From Hyperoplus lanceolatus (taxonomy: Eukaryota; Chordata; Actinopteri; Uranoscopiformes; Ammodytidae), in assembly GCA_026929865.2 (NCBI GenBank), contig CM049409.1, forward strand, positions 7,595,452 to 7,659,451: 64,000 nucleotides of DNA. Reading direction: 5' to 3'. Shown in pieces: positions 37,476-50,106 of this stretch (positions are counted from its first letter, which is position 1; the number at the start of each line of letters is the position of its first letter). The translations under genes and the position numbers were made by a program. The notes under the pieces are model-generated. The model was given only the letters and a program-made list of their open reading frames with translations. It ran no database searches and had not been told where the DNA came from.

Positions 37476-38160
37476 GAACCATTTATCACTTGTTACACTT
37501 AATAAATGCAAAATAGTGCTGAATAAGGATTACCTAAGTACAATCCATCAATCAACATTGATCTTTGTGACCTGTGTACATTCTCTATAATAACAATATT
37601 AAACATACTACAATATTTCCAACTGGAAATCAATTCATGACAACAATCTGTTATCAACACAATTCAGTCAGAATTTAAAAAAGAAAGAAAATGTTATTTT
37701 ATTTAGAATCTTTAGTTTTATTTGGAAACACGGCTCTCACATTTGACATGAATACCGTCAAAGAACTCCAAAATAGTTTCTTCAACAAATTATATCCAGT
37801 TTAATGATTTTCTCTGAAAGTAACAAACAGGAGGAAATGGATTACTAACAGCAATGGTGAAACACACTGACTCAACAGTTAGGTTTAACAGGTAAATATG
37901 TATTTTCTACTCTCTTCCTTGAAGTGTATATCATTGTTGCAACATAAACAAAAATAAAATACACAAAGAACATAACAGTTCCATTTTAATTAAGGACTAA
38001 AGATAAAACAAAATAATGATCATTCTCTTGTGACTAAACACTAGTTTAACCTGGCCCTATCATTGTTATTTGAATGAGCACATATGTATTTAATTTAACC
38101 TTTATTTATACTCAAAAGATCAGTTGAGGGGTGACCCTCATTTATAATCTCTCGCTCTCT

Positions 38161-38648
38161 TTAGATCCAGTTCTTGGGTTTGCTGGTCACTCCAGGCCTG
38201 GGTGCTCCTCTCCAAATGAAGCAGTTGGGCTGGAATCCAAGAATCTTGTCTAATCACCAAGTTGATGTACATGGAAAACAATTAAAATAATCAGTTAACA
38301 GTTCAGATGCATTTTTGTTTCCTTTATCTAAATCATTATAGCATAGCATTACGGTTCCACATTATGTATTATTATTATAATATAATGCATTGCATTGCTG
38401 AAACTGAAATTTTAAAAAATTCTCACTGAACCTTTAACAAGTTGACACTATTTTTTAATTCAAAAAACATGTAATCTCTATGACGATTCTACACAACACA
38501 TGCTCAGTTTAAGCCCATTTCTGCCTGGAATAGCAACGTGCACTTTGAATATGGAAAATGCTTACATGTGTTCACATATGGTTTGGTGTCTACAAAGCTA
38601 CAATTACTGCTAAAAGTTACCTGTGAAGCTAGCCAGCACAAGCCACAT
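38161..38648 (-). CDS. Candidate two-exon micro-ORF in the left palindrome arm
   Basis: On the minus strand an ATG at 38,648 starts 28 bases (MWLVLASFT plus one base) ending CACAG followed by GTAACT, a donor-like site. A second block, 38,249-38,161, follows GATTAG, an acceptor-like site, and continues in the matching phase to a TAA. The joined frame would be 38 codons: a short hydrophobic start, then a Cys/Trp/Pro-containing tail. The mirror copy in the right arm has the same structure. The polypyrimidine tract is weak and no family is recognised. It may be a captured host gene fragment or coincidence. Confidence 0.25.
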
Positions 38649-39410
38649 GCTAACGGTGCTATGCTAGCGGGAGGCTGCATCACTAATATATTTCACATTA
38701 TTCATTTCTTACATACACACACACAACTATATCATCTCACGAATACCTTAGTTAACTCACCAATAATTTTGTTGGGCTAATGGCAGCATACTGTAATTGT
38801 AACCACCACGGGTCTTTTGAGAGAAAAAAGCACATAGCTGCTGGCCTGTTGCTTCACTGTCCAGACACACATCCTCTTTCTTGCTGGCTAATCGCTGGGT
38901 GAGTTCAAGTGCTTGAAAAACGTGGGTAATCCTCATGTCAATAAGGTTTGTAAAGAAATATTTTTCTTAAGTAAAGTCTCCAAACATATTTTCACCTTCC
39001 CAAAGTTGAAAATACATTGCATACAGACATGCATTCCCTCTACAGCCATTGTTGATTATCAATAGCCTATTATTGATCATATAAATCACCTATAGATCTC
39101 GTTTTTTACTGGATCCTGGCCACTGGGAGGATAGAAAGACGGATGTGTGCCTGGACAGTAAAAGCAGCAGCTGAGCTACGTGCTTAAAGCCAGCTTGACC
39201 TGACCGACCCATTATTCTCACACAAAAGACCTGTGGTGGTTACAGTTATGCTGCCATTAGCCAAATGAAATTATTGGTGAGTTAATTAAGGTGTTAGTGA
39301 GATGATATAGTTGTGTGTATGTAAGAATACTTTGAAATATATTAGCGACACAGCCTTCCGCTAGCATAGCAACGTTAGCATTAGCGTGCTGCTATATGAG
39401 CAGCGTTAGC

Positions 39411-39930
39411 ATGAGGCTTGTGCTGGCTATCTTCACAGGTAACTTTTAGCAGTAATTGTAATGGTGGCTAAATAAAGTGTGTGTTCATGGACACCAAAAC
39501 GTATGTGAATACATGTTAACATTATTCCAAAGTGCATGTTGCTATTTCTTGCTAAAATGAGCTAAAGCTGAGCATGTGTTTTGTAGAATGGTCATAAAGA
39601 TTACATGATTTTTGAATGAAAAAATAGTGTCAACTTGTTAAAGTGAGAATCAGTGAGAATTTTATTTGATTAAGGTACCAAAGATATTTCAGTTAAGCAA
39701 TGCAATGCATTATATTATAATAATACATAATGTGGAACCGTAATGCTATGCTATAATGATTTAGATAAAGGAAACAAAAATGCATCTGAACTGTTAACCG
39801 ATTATTTTCATTTTTTCCATGTACATCAACTTGGTGATTAGACAAGATTCTTGGATTCCAACCCAACTGCTTCATTTGGAGAGGAGCACCGAGGCCTGGA
39901 GTGGCCAGCAAACCCAAGAACTGGATCTAA
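39411..39930 (+). CDS. Candidate two-exon micro-ORF in the right palindrome arm
   Basis: Mirror copy of the left-arm frame. Block 1, 39,411-39,438, encodes MRLVLAIFT plus one base and ends CACAG followed by GTAACT. Block 2, 39,842-39,930, follows GATTAG and runs to TAA in the matching phase, 28 plus 89 bases making 39 codons with the stop. Between arms, block 1 has two base changes, both altering residues. Block 2 has three, two of them silent and one Thr/Ala. That is too few to show selection. The 403-bp intervening part looks like ordinary AT-rich element sequence. Confidence 0.25.
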
Positions 39931-40610
39931 AGAGAGCGAGAGATTATAAATGAGGGTCACCCCTCAACTGATCTTTCGAGTATAAATAAAGCTTAAATTA
40001 AATACATATGTGCTCATTGAAATAACAGTGATAGGGCCAGGTTAAACTAGTGTTTAGTCACAAGAGAATGATCATTATTTTGTTTTATTTTTAGTCCTTA
40101 ATTAAAATGGAACTGTTATGTTCTTTGTGTATTTTATTTTTGTTTATGTTGCAACAATGATATACACTTCAAGGAAGATAGTTGAAAATACATATTTACC
40201 TGTTAAACCTAACTGTTGAGTCAGTGTGTTTCACCATTGCTGTTAGTAATCCATTTCCTCCTGTTTGTTACTTTCAGAGAAAATCATTAAACTGGATATA
40301 ATTTGTTGAAGAAACTATTTTGGAGTTCTTTGACGGTATTCATGTCAAATGTGAGAGCCGTGTTTCCAAATAAAACTAAAGATTCTAAATAAAATAACAT
40401 TTTCTTTCTTTTTTAAATTCTGACTGAATTGTGTTGATAACAGATTGTTGTCATGAATTGATTTCCAGTTGGAAATATTGTAGTATGTTTAATATTGTTA
40501 TTATAGTGAATGTACACAGGTCACAAAGAGCAATGTTGATTGATGGATTGTACTTAGGTAATCCTTATTCAGCACTATTTTGCATTTGTTAAGTGTAACA
40601 AGTGATAAAT

Positions 40611-40995
40611 GGTTCCCACTTTACAATAAGGGTCACAAATAACATTAAGAAATGGTTAATTATGCTCAAGTGATGCTCAATAAGCACTAGTATTCCTTCA
40701 TTAGGTGTTAATTCATGAGAAATGGTTCTCACTTTACAATAAGGGTCACAAAGTTCATTAATAAATGGTTAATTACACTTGGGTAATGCCTATTCAGCAC
40801 TGGTGTGCATTTATTAAGTGTTACTTAATGGATAAATGGTTCCCACTTTACAATAAGGGTCACAAACAGCATTAAAAGTTCATTAATAAATGGTTAATTA
40901 CACTTGGGTAATGCCTATTCAGCACTGGTGTGCATTTATTAAGTGTTACTTAATGGATAAATGGTTCCCACTTTACAATAAGGGTCACAAACAGC
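40611..40995. repeat. Four internal tandem units in the right arm
   Basis: CACTTTACAATAAGGGTCAC recurs near 40,617, 40,731, 40,845 and 40,969, mirroring the left-arm array. The unit between the third and fourth copies is longer than its left-arm counterpart, so the arms have drifted in repeat length. Confidence 0.85.
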
Positions 40996-41294
40996 ATTAA
41001 TACATGGTTAACTATGCTTAAGTAATGTTACAAAAATGACATTTGTTAACAGTTAATGAATGCTTATTATTATTTTAATCAACTGTTAGTTCAAGCATAA
41101 TTAATCGGTTAACTAAGGTTAACATAGGATATTTATAAACATTACATAATGTAGTAATTAATACCTTAGTTAACATGAATACCATTAGTAAATGCTTACT
41201 AGACACATTAGTTAACAGTTAACTAATGGTTAGTTAAACCTTATTAAGCATTAACTAGCCATTAATTAATGTACCCTTATTGTAAAGTGTTACC

Positions 41295-41302
41295 GTGTTT
41301 TC
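41295..41302. repeat. Probable target-site duplication, right copy (GTGTTTTC)
   Basis: 7 of 8 bases match 36,820-36,827. Confidence 0.55.
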
Positions 41303-44300
41303 TTTTTACTTGACTATATAAGGTTCAATGGCATTTACCATATTTCCCTGTCTCTGTCTCACTCTGTCCCTCAGTCTGTCCACACTTGTTATCCAGAGTG
41401 GAAGGTTGTGTGGCTGTTTTTTTTTTCCACTAGAGAATGTTTTGACGGCTTCTACTTTCCATTAAAGCACATCAGCCATGACACATGTTATTAGAGGGCA
41501 ACATCTCGGCTTAATGGCTACCACGGCAGGTCTAGGGCTGATGGAATTATGAGTGTCGCATGCTGAATGAATTCATAACGTAGAGCTGCTTTTAGCACCA
41601 TGTGGTGACGTTGCTGATGAATGATCCCCTGATGTCAAGTGTAGGCAGGGGACCATATGAAAACTTCATGTCACGGTTACGCTGGCCAAAGTAACTGAGA
41701 TTCATAATATTATTCCCATAATCCTTAAAGTATTCTTAAACTCTGTAAATGGTTCTAAATCTTAAAATACCCTTCACGTTACATTTCCTATTTGTATTGC
41801 ATCACACATAGGACACATATATTCTTTGTGAAAAACAATATTTATTTTATAATGTGATATTTAGTATTTATATTGGTAAGGACTTAATCCCTTACTGGCT
41901 TCCCAACTCAAAAATACTGACAATGTTGGTTTGCAAAACAGTATGATAACCAAGGCACTCAAAAGGTCAAAAAACCTGTATTGATACAGCTAATGCACCA
42001 TTGTTGGAATGCATAACCAAGCCTGAGTGACTGCTATTAATGATGGCATAGAATTATCTTTTTCTGTTTTCTTTTACACAGGCCCTGCTTTGCTTCTTGG
42101 TGACATGGAGTTATTATATAGGTGAACAAGTTCACACACAGAACAGATGTTGTTCAGTCCCAGTTGTGCCGCATCAGCTGGATATGTAATTGAGGTTGCT
42201 ATAGTCCGAGAAAAGTTCACTCAGTATATTGTCAAGAAGAACAGATGCACACTGCTGCTGAATTGCCATGCAACTAGCATGGCTGTCTAAAGCATTTCTT
42301 GGCATAACCCAGATTTAATAAATCCTTTACTGTCTTGAGGAGCAATGTACCCTACCAGGACCGGACAAGTTTCCAAATCCTAAAAAGGTTAAGGATAGGA
42401 TAGGATAACATAACAGCCCCTCACAGACAGACCCACCCCAACAATGTCCACCAACCAAATATTTGCTAGGTTCGGGTTATCAAGGTTTGACATTGTTGTC
42501 TTGCCCAAGAGTATGAGTGGGAACACTGCTAGAAAATTTTTACCTGCGAAAAAAAATCTGGTATGTTAATGCAAAAGTCATCAAGTTTCATTCTCTGTAG
42601 GCTCTAAGTGCTGAGGTAGAGGGATAATATGCATGAATGGATTGAGTGGATTATTGACATGAACAACTCTAGTCTTACACCAGACCGCTGGTAGTGCAAT
42701 GTTTTGTAACACTACACTATGACTGAACACAATATCTAATTCATGCGCTAACTGAGCCTTTACATTTAGAAAAATCGTTGACCTCTTTCTTGAGGAAATT
42801 CAGCACAGCAGCTTCTTGATGCTAATGATTTATGCTTGTGACTTTGAATCTCCAGTGTTTACCTCATGCAGGGCTCTTAGGAGCCAAAGCAGTTAACTGC
42901 ATACTGTAAATACAGTAAACTATATTACAAAGTGTTAGACCTGAAGACATACACATATGCAGCCTAAGTTGTACAGATGCCCTTCCTGCTCCCAAAAAGT
43001 ATTCAAACCAACATGCCTTGTTCTTAGAGGTAATTATTTTCTTTCTGATGGATTTGATGTGGAAAGAGTGATGCAAAAATGTGCAAACCTTAGCACTCTG
43101 CTGTTATTTAGGTGTTTTAAGGTGGTGCTTAACACAGTACACAAGGAGGCTCCTCAAAGATCTGCCACATTATCATAGACAAAGATGTCATTTTTAAATA
43201 TCTGCTGACATTTCAATGAATGCTATTAATTGGTTGTCCCAATGTTAAAAAGAAATGCCTTTACCTTCAAAACTAGATTTCATGAAAATGCAACGTATAT
43301 ACATGATCAAATAACCACTAGAAAACCAACTATCCCAGGTTGGATTTTGGATGTGAAAGTCCTCATTAAATTGTGACTTTATGCAGACGTGCTGGTCTTT
43401 TTTTTTAATGCGACTTGGATTAACCAATGCCCTCTCCTTGTCATAACAGTTAGACTCTGTGACAGGTAATTAAGAATGTGGTGAAGCAGTTGGGCGTTGC
43501 ACTTCATGCACCTTTCTAATTCTTCATTATATTCACAGGGCAGATGGTTTGCGAGGAATTACCTTTCTGTACATAAGCATGGCGGTTTTTCTTATATTCT
43601 CAACACTGAAACTGAGACACGTTTAGTGTTGTGACCGGTGGATAATGCAGTGTGCTACAATTCATCTTAACTTAGCATCAAGACTGGAGGATGGGGGCAA
43701 TGGAATGCCCGGCTCTGATCATAGGTTAAAATTATCAGGGTGAAAGTGTGAAAAATACAAATTGGGGTTTTTCGGGGGTTATGTGCAGAAATATCATCTC
43801 TTGGATGGCTGCATATACCTCCTGTACCCTTGACTCTTTTGAGACGGTGAGACTTCTCCCTGCTGTCAGTTTTTATGTTAGGCTTAGCCGTTTGTATCCA
43901 GACTACAGTTTCATATTGAATGTAAAGCTATGCGAGTGCTATTGATCCGCTCATTTCACTCTAGGCAAGAAATGTAAAAGCGTGTTCTAACTAAAAAGTA
44001 AAACAAAAATGTATCAACAATATAGTGGACTGACTCAGTTTTTCCCTAATCATGTACAACTAACAATACTACCATAACCATTGTAGGGTTTGGACAGTTT
44101 ACAAAACCCTCACACATTTTTCTAATGCACTGATAAACCCTTAATTTTGTTAGGTGTGAGGGCATATTGGCTTTTGGATAAGATTGCTAAATGTCAAAAG
44201 GCAGTTGCACTGGTATAACAGTGCCACAGGGAGAAGCCATTTTGAAGAACGTGAAAAAGCACCATATGGCCTCAACAGAAAGTCTGTGCACTTTGGATAT

Positions 44301-44626
44301 TGCCAATTTACACGCAAGATGGCACAAAAAAAGGCAAATGGGATTTCTATGTCCTTGTCATTTGGCAAAATGTTTTCAGAACTTAAACCTGAGCAGTTGA
44401 TTTGGATTTGGCTACCGGCCTGGGATTGCATCTGTCCATGATTTTTTTTTTCTTTTTTTCTGGACAGACATGCATGTAGCACCTTGCAGTTTAGATGCTG
44501 TGAAAGCAAATACATGAATTCAAACACTGTACATCTCTTCACTTCTTATATCTCTTTCCCTCCCACTCCCCTACCCATGCCTTTCCCTGTTTCCCCTTTC
44601 TCACACTGTGGCTATCATTTCATTCT

Positions 44627-44643
44627 CTCTCTCTCTCTCTCTT
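44627..44643 (+). repeat. (CT)n microsatellite
   Basis: A short run of about eight CT units in a pyrimidine-rich stretch. Confidence 0.8.
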
Positions 44644-47600
44644 GCTCCTCTCTCTTTTCACTTGTTTCCTTTGAAGTGCTAAACAACGAGAGGGCAACAC
44701 TCCCCTGTTAAGCTCGTAGGGAAATACAGGCAGAAAACTGCATGGCACAGTGCAGCATAGCATATTCTTGTCCCGGGGATCAGAAGGGGAGGGAGGGGAG
44801 GAGGCAGTATCAGAACTATGGTCAGCATGTGGTGACAATGCCAATGACTGCAGAGAGCATTTATCCACCAACACAGTCATCAGACTACATCAGCGCTATG
44901 ACTCATTTCCACAGAACATTTGCTATCTGTGTGTGTGTCTTGCTGTGACCGTTGAACCTTGACAACAGTCCCATTTCTTGACACGATGCGTGTGAGGCTA
45001 TCAGGGTGGTGGTTGTGGGGACCAGAAGATCTAAACCTATTGACTTTAATGATTGACTTAGAGCATTTCATTAGCCCACCCCATGTCATCATTGTCTTTG
45101 TCTTCCCCTCTCCTATCTTTCTTTTTTCTCTCCTTGCCTTTGTAGCCACAGACACATCCACATAGTGATAAATGCTACTCATTACTAAAGGAAGGAACGG
45201 GAAATGAAGCAAAATGAGTGCTTCGGGAAGCAATCCGCGACTGGGGCATATACTATCATCTATTGAAGCATCTGAGACATGTGTTTATCCACTCCCACAG
45301 GTTTCCTTGGCGGCGTAGCTCAGTTACTCACATTATGCGGTGTGCACTTCTCCCTTTGAACATCTGATACAGCCCTCTCTCCTCTCCAATTTCCTCTTTT
45401 CTGTCTCTGTCTTTTTGGCTCATGTTCATTCACGCTAATGCCAAAATCGCGTGATGTTCTTTTATGTGGCAATTTATATATTTCTTGAGACGATCCGTCT
45501 CAGGGGAGGCTCAACCAACCAACCTTAATGCAAGCAAATGCCTTTCCCCTTTTCATGACCTGACAATTTATTTCTGTTTTAATGACACAAGAAACTGTGT
45601 AGGAATCACATTTGTTTCTGCTCTACAACTAACTTTGTGAAGCGTGGGTAGAAGATTGCCTCATTCTCGTCTAATTACGGTTTAATTTGTTTGATTTCTC
45701 TCAGACACAGGGAGTCATTCTGAGGGTCTCTCCATGCTGCTAGTACTGTCTGAATTATTTTTAAGATATCTACAGGTCATTTCACTCCATTAGATGTAAT
45801 TTGATATTTGCAGAGAATATACTTAAATGATGTGAAGAAGGTCTCAGAGTGTGGTTTCTCAGTATATTCATTGATAATTTAAAAAGTGATAACAATGATA
45901 TTTTTATTTCAACATAACGGTTTTGACATCACAGGATATTTATGTGAAACGTATAACGTATCTGAGACATTAATAGTTGCCGAAATGTGTTTCCCCTGCT
46001 AAAAAATAACGTATTTGCCAAATTAGCTTACTGTCTGTCATATGAGAAGGTTACGACTTAGTGACTGTATCTGGCCTATACGGAATGTAACTGCATATAT
46101 TAAAAAAAAGTCATGATATGCATGCTAGCTATTAGTGCAGTCTTGGATGGACACAATCTGGTTGGTATTTACTAGTGTTTTGCAATCATTGTGGAGGTAC
46201 ATACCTTAGTCAATTCAAACTATGGGGATTTTTCATTACAATTGCTGAATGGCACAAAAATCTTCGACCTTTCAGAAGATTGTTTTATCTGATACTGCAG
46301 TGACTTTTACATGTACAGTTTCCCTCTGTGTCAAGTGCACTGGATATAATTATAACAAAGCTGCACAAACCCAGGATCCATCTTAACACATAGGCTTGTA
46401 CAGAACAAGACTGTTCTCCATCTTTGCATGAGACTGACTCAGGTGTCTACTGTGCAATTATGCATGACTGCACAGTATAATGGAGACTGACGGGGCTATG
46501 TGGGAGGATGAAAGGATACAATCTGAGAAAGACATTATGAATTACGCTCGTATTCACAAATAGGTGAGCAGATTGTACATGGCGGGATGGTACATCATGG
46601 TACATGGCTAACACTTTCCTTCTGTTTGCTCTATAGGTGTGTGTGTATTTGACTTCAGGGCGAGATGTGGTTTCATCACAGGAACTCAAATCAGGTTTGT
46701 CTATTTGTCTCTCAGAGTTTCCATTTTTGTTGTGGTGCATGCATGTGTGCTTTAGTCTCCTTTCTATCTTCTACTTGGTCAGTTACTTGTGCTGTCATTT
46801 TAGTCTAGTGGTCTTCAGTGGGACATCCCAGAGACATACTGAATCAGACAGGGTGGACCGTTGAGGTTTTTAAAGCAATGCTTTGCCATATTTTATTGAT
46901 GTGCCTAAGATGATTCGCCCTGACATTTGCTGATGCTCTCTGTCTCAAGCGAAACTCTTGGCTTCTTTAGACTGCTTGTCGAAGGTCCATTTAGTAAATA
47001 TTTAACGGGTCTTCCCATCCGTGTTGACCTTTTCCTAGATAGTCAGCATCCAGGGCTTGGGATGTGTTTTCTTTTAGAGTTGTAATGTTATCGGGGATTA
47101 CCCTTACCTTTGAGGCTATAGATAAAACACGGACTCACTGATATTTGAGCCATCGTAACACACAGTCTGGCTCAAAAAATAAGTTGAAAGTAAGAGCCAC
47201 ATAGAATTGAAGTCTGTGGAGTTTATTTCCACCGCGATCCACAAGCAATCATTTCATATTTGATGGAATTATTGTATACAGTTTCAAAATATTGCTAAAT
47301 TGAGCTGAACCTTTGTGTTTAGCCTAAAGGCTCTTCACATTTCTCTCTGTAAGGTTTCACCATGATGATTCACTCGCTGCCATTTGCTTTTTTGTTGCTC
47401 AAAGGGCGAACCCAGCAGCACATCTTGATAGTCAATATCTGTATACTGACTGGTTGAGAAAGATACATTTATAAGACAAAGCAGTTGATTCAGCAGGAAA
47501 TGTTTGCTGCACGCGAACAATCTCATTTGGAAACATTGTGTTTTTTGTTACAACATTCACATTTATTATAAACCAGTATGATGCAACTGACAAGTTATTA

Positions 47601-47877
47601 GTGTCACTCCGTGCTACACAGAAACAGAAGCTACTCATCAGAAATCCTCAGATTGTGATCATCTGCATAGTTTGAACAGCTCAGTAGAGCATACAAATGC
47701 CTTTGCTTGAGGGTGCCACACTTAAAATGAGATTTGTGTTGTTATTGATATATTTTTTTTTTGAAAAAATAATGTTTACACTTGGGTTCTAGCTGATATC
47801 TGAATTGTGTAAGGTCCTTGTAATACTGTAATTAATGTTGGATCTGTATTTTTTCCTCCGGGGAAAAACAATATTTA

Positions 47878-47903
47878 TATCTATCTATCTATCCATCTAT
47901 CTA
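47878..47903 (+). repeat. (TATC)n microsatellite
   Basis: About six TATC units with one CATC variant. Confidence 0.85.
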
Positions 47904-48035
47904 ACCCACCATCTCTTTATCTGTGTGTTTCCTTTCACTGTTTTTCCCCTTAATTTCCTGTCAACTGGAATAGTTTTTTTTTTTGTGGCTCCCCACTTTT
48001 AAAGGAAACTGGCCTTGTAACTTACGCACGCATGC

Positions 48036-48049
48036 GCACACACACACAC

Positions 48050-48126
<77 letters not shown>
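48036..48126 (+). repeat. (CA)n microsatellite
   Basis: About 45 units with one CG interruption near the start. Confidence 0.95.
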
Positions 48127-48129
<3 letters not shown>

Positions 48130-48385
48130 AAAGACTATGTACACATCCTTTCAATACACATACTGTTTGACAGGTTCAGGGCTTCTGTGTGAAGTAAAGG
48201 ACAAGGAAGAAGGAGTCAGTGGTGCAGGAGGTGGTGCATGTACCATAGCGTAGGGGATATACTGAGCAAGGTTTTGGAGCGCAAAGGGGATGATGGGGGA
48301 CCGGTGGTTTAATACCTGAAGCGTGTTTGGTCAAGCACATTCACAGACATCAGGCACACATGGGACAGAGATGGAGTTCAGGGTC

Positions 48386-48420
48386 ACTTCTACATATAAG
48401 TTCAACTTATATGTAGAAGT
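48386..48420. repeat. 35-bp perfect palindrome
   Basis: ACTTCTACATATAAGTT, a single C, then AACTTATATGTAGAAGT: 17-base perfect arms around one base. Confidence 0.95.
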
Positions 48421-48875
48421 AAGTGAAGTCATAGCTGATGATGCATCAGTGTCCGCTTCTCATTGGTCTACCCATTAAAGAACAGTTACCTGCACTACAT
48501 TGAAGAAGCGTTAGTGAAGGGAGTACTTGTTATGGGCTATAGCCAAAGCAGAGACACTGCCTTGATCATCTCATGACTAAACATACAGTATGTATCACTG
48601 TTGTCTTTCAACAACAGTTCCTGCCACATCTTGGGATTCGACAATGCAGTTCAGCGCTCTTTCACAGCTTTACTGTAACACTAATATAATCTCCCTCCTC
48701 ACTCAAGACTCGAATGCATCTCCCTGACAAAACGGTAATCAGTGCATAGTTTCCTCTGCCTCACATCCCTTAATGGGATCTTAAAAACTGCGCCATTTTA
48801 ATGACTGTTGTTTCACTCATCCCCAATTTCATTTAGATTTGTTCCAGTAGGCAGAACACAAACAGCAATTCAGCG

Positions 48876-48901
48876 GTGTGTGTGTGTGTGTGTGTGTGTG
48901 T
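48876..48901 (+). repeat. (GT)n microsatellite
   Basis: About 13 uninterrupted units. Confidence 0.9.
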
Positions 48902-49010
48902 CCCCGCACATGGAAGTTTGCTTTAACTGGGTAAAGAAACATACTGTACAACTAAGCAGTGTGTGTGCAGAGCACACATTGTTGTGACACACCAGAAGAA
49001 TGTTTTGGTG

Positions 49011-49452
49011 TGAAAGGTCACATATTATGCTAAATGCACTTTTTAAATGTGTTCTAACATATCCATGGGTCCACGGTGTGCCTAGAGACTGCCAAAATAT
49101 TTTAAAAAATAACAATTTCTCCTTTTCTCACTCTCCCCTTTTCTGAAACTGTGCAGCCCACACCCCTATTTCTTATTGGTCCACGGCCCTGACAGACAGA
49201 GGGCGAGGCGTATCTGGCTTCGCTTCCGGACAGCGGGCGGGGGCAGCTCAAAGATTGTATATTTACGAGGGGAGCTGCAGCTCTTTTTAAAAAATTGGCC
49301 ATTGTGAGATTAGCTAAACATCAGCATAATACAATAAATTATCTGAAAGTTTTTGTTCAGCAAACAATTAAAGAAAAACGTATTAGGGACCACTAAGACC
49401 ATATAATATGGTGTATAATAGAACCGAAAAGTGTATAATATGGGAGCTTTAA
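49011..49452 (-). mobile_element. TTAA MITE, family A, copy 2 (internally deleted)
   Basis: Reverse-orientation copy of the element at 2,101. The left edge is TGAA rather than TTAA (one substitution) and the right edge is TTAA at 49,449-49,452. It is about 83 bp shorter than copy 3: the segment between TTTCTGAAAC and TGTGCAGCCC is missing. The shared frame beginning MANFLKRAAAPLVNIQSL is therefore cut to 66 codons. Confidence 0.88.
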
Positions 49453-49744
49453 GTATTTTGCAGTGACGGTCGCCCAGTCATCTTCTTGTATTCAGAAAAT
49501 GTTTGTGCTTACTTCTCATAGATGTTACTGTAAAACAGCACTGTATCTTAGGTCTTATATTGTGCTCAAGTTGTGTTTGCATGTCGAGTAGAATTTTAGA
49601 AACAGTGAATATCGGCAGAGGCCTGTAACACACTGCCTTGTTGTTGTGAACCTGCTAATACATTGTTGTATCTGTCTGGTTGGTGGAGAGTGGTACAGCA
49701 GGTGTATTTTAACACACCATGTAATTTGAGTAATGTGTAAAGGT

Positions 49745-50106
49745 TTAAAGGTGCACTATGCAGTTTAAGGGTAATCTTATTTACATTTGTAGATACTGCT
49801 GTTTGTTTACAAAACATATTTTCTCTACATGTAACTCTTATTATCACATAGTTGTATCATCATAAAGCAAAACTACATTATTTTGAGGGACTTGGAACCA
49901 AAAGGAAAACTAGAACATGTATGTTAACAAAAATGTGGGGCTGCCCTGCTATTTAAAACAACAGCGAGGTCTTTCTTACTTCAAACAGTATTCCATGAAT
50001 CCAATTTTCCTGTGAGGAAAGACATTTGTTTATTCAGTTATGAGAACATATCTTCGAAAATGTCCACTTCTCTGACACACACAAAGTTACAAAGAGCACC
50101 TTTTAA
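49745..50106. mobile_element. TTAA-flanked MITE, family B
   Basis: It begins TTAAAGGTGCACTATGCAG. It ends CAAAGAGCACCTTTTAA, the imperfect reverse complement, so TTAA lies at both edges. About 362 bp, no coding capacity. The AGGTGCACTATG terminus is a common fish MITE type. Confidence 0.75.

Larger units (their letters stand above)
36828..41294. mobile_element. 4.47-kb near-perfect palindrome (foldback-type DNA transposon)
   Basis: The left arm (36,828 to about 38,882) is repeated in reverse complement as the right arm (about 39,132 to 41,294), with about 250 bp between them. The ends read GGTAACACTTTACAATAAGG. In the first 180 or so terminal bases I count five differences between arms, about 97% identity. 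Similarity weakens towards the centre, where the right arm has about 40 extra bases near 39,170-39,220. Flanks carry a probable 8-bp duplication with one mismatch, the length made by hAT-like transposases. No transposase frame is visible. GTAACACTTTACAATAAGG-type termini are common among fish non-autonomous DNA elements. Confidence 0.88.
41303..48035. other. Unassigned non-coding DNA
   Basis: No supported gene or complete repeat. A (TC)n tract lies at 44,627-44,643 and a (TATC)n tract near 47,878-47,903. The open frames (up to 130 codons, 44,150-44,542) show no domain features. Confidence 0.45.

Noticed and set aside
45311..45340. GCGTAGCTCAGTTACTC, resembling a tRNA or SINE A box
   Set aside because: No B box (GGTTCGAATCC-like) follows at the right distance and no cloverleaf can be drawn.
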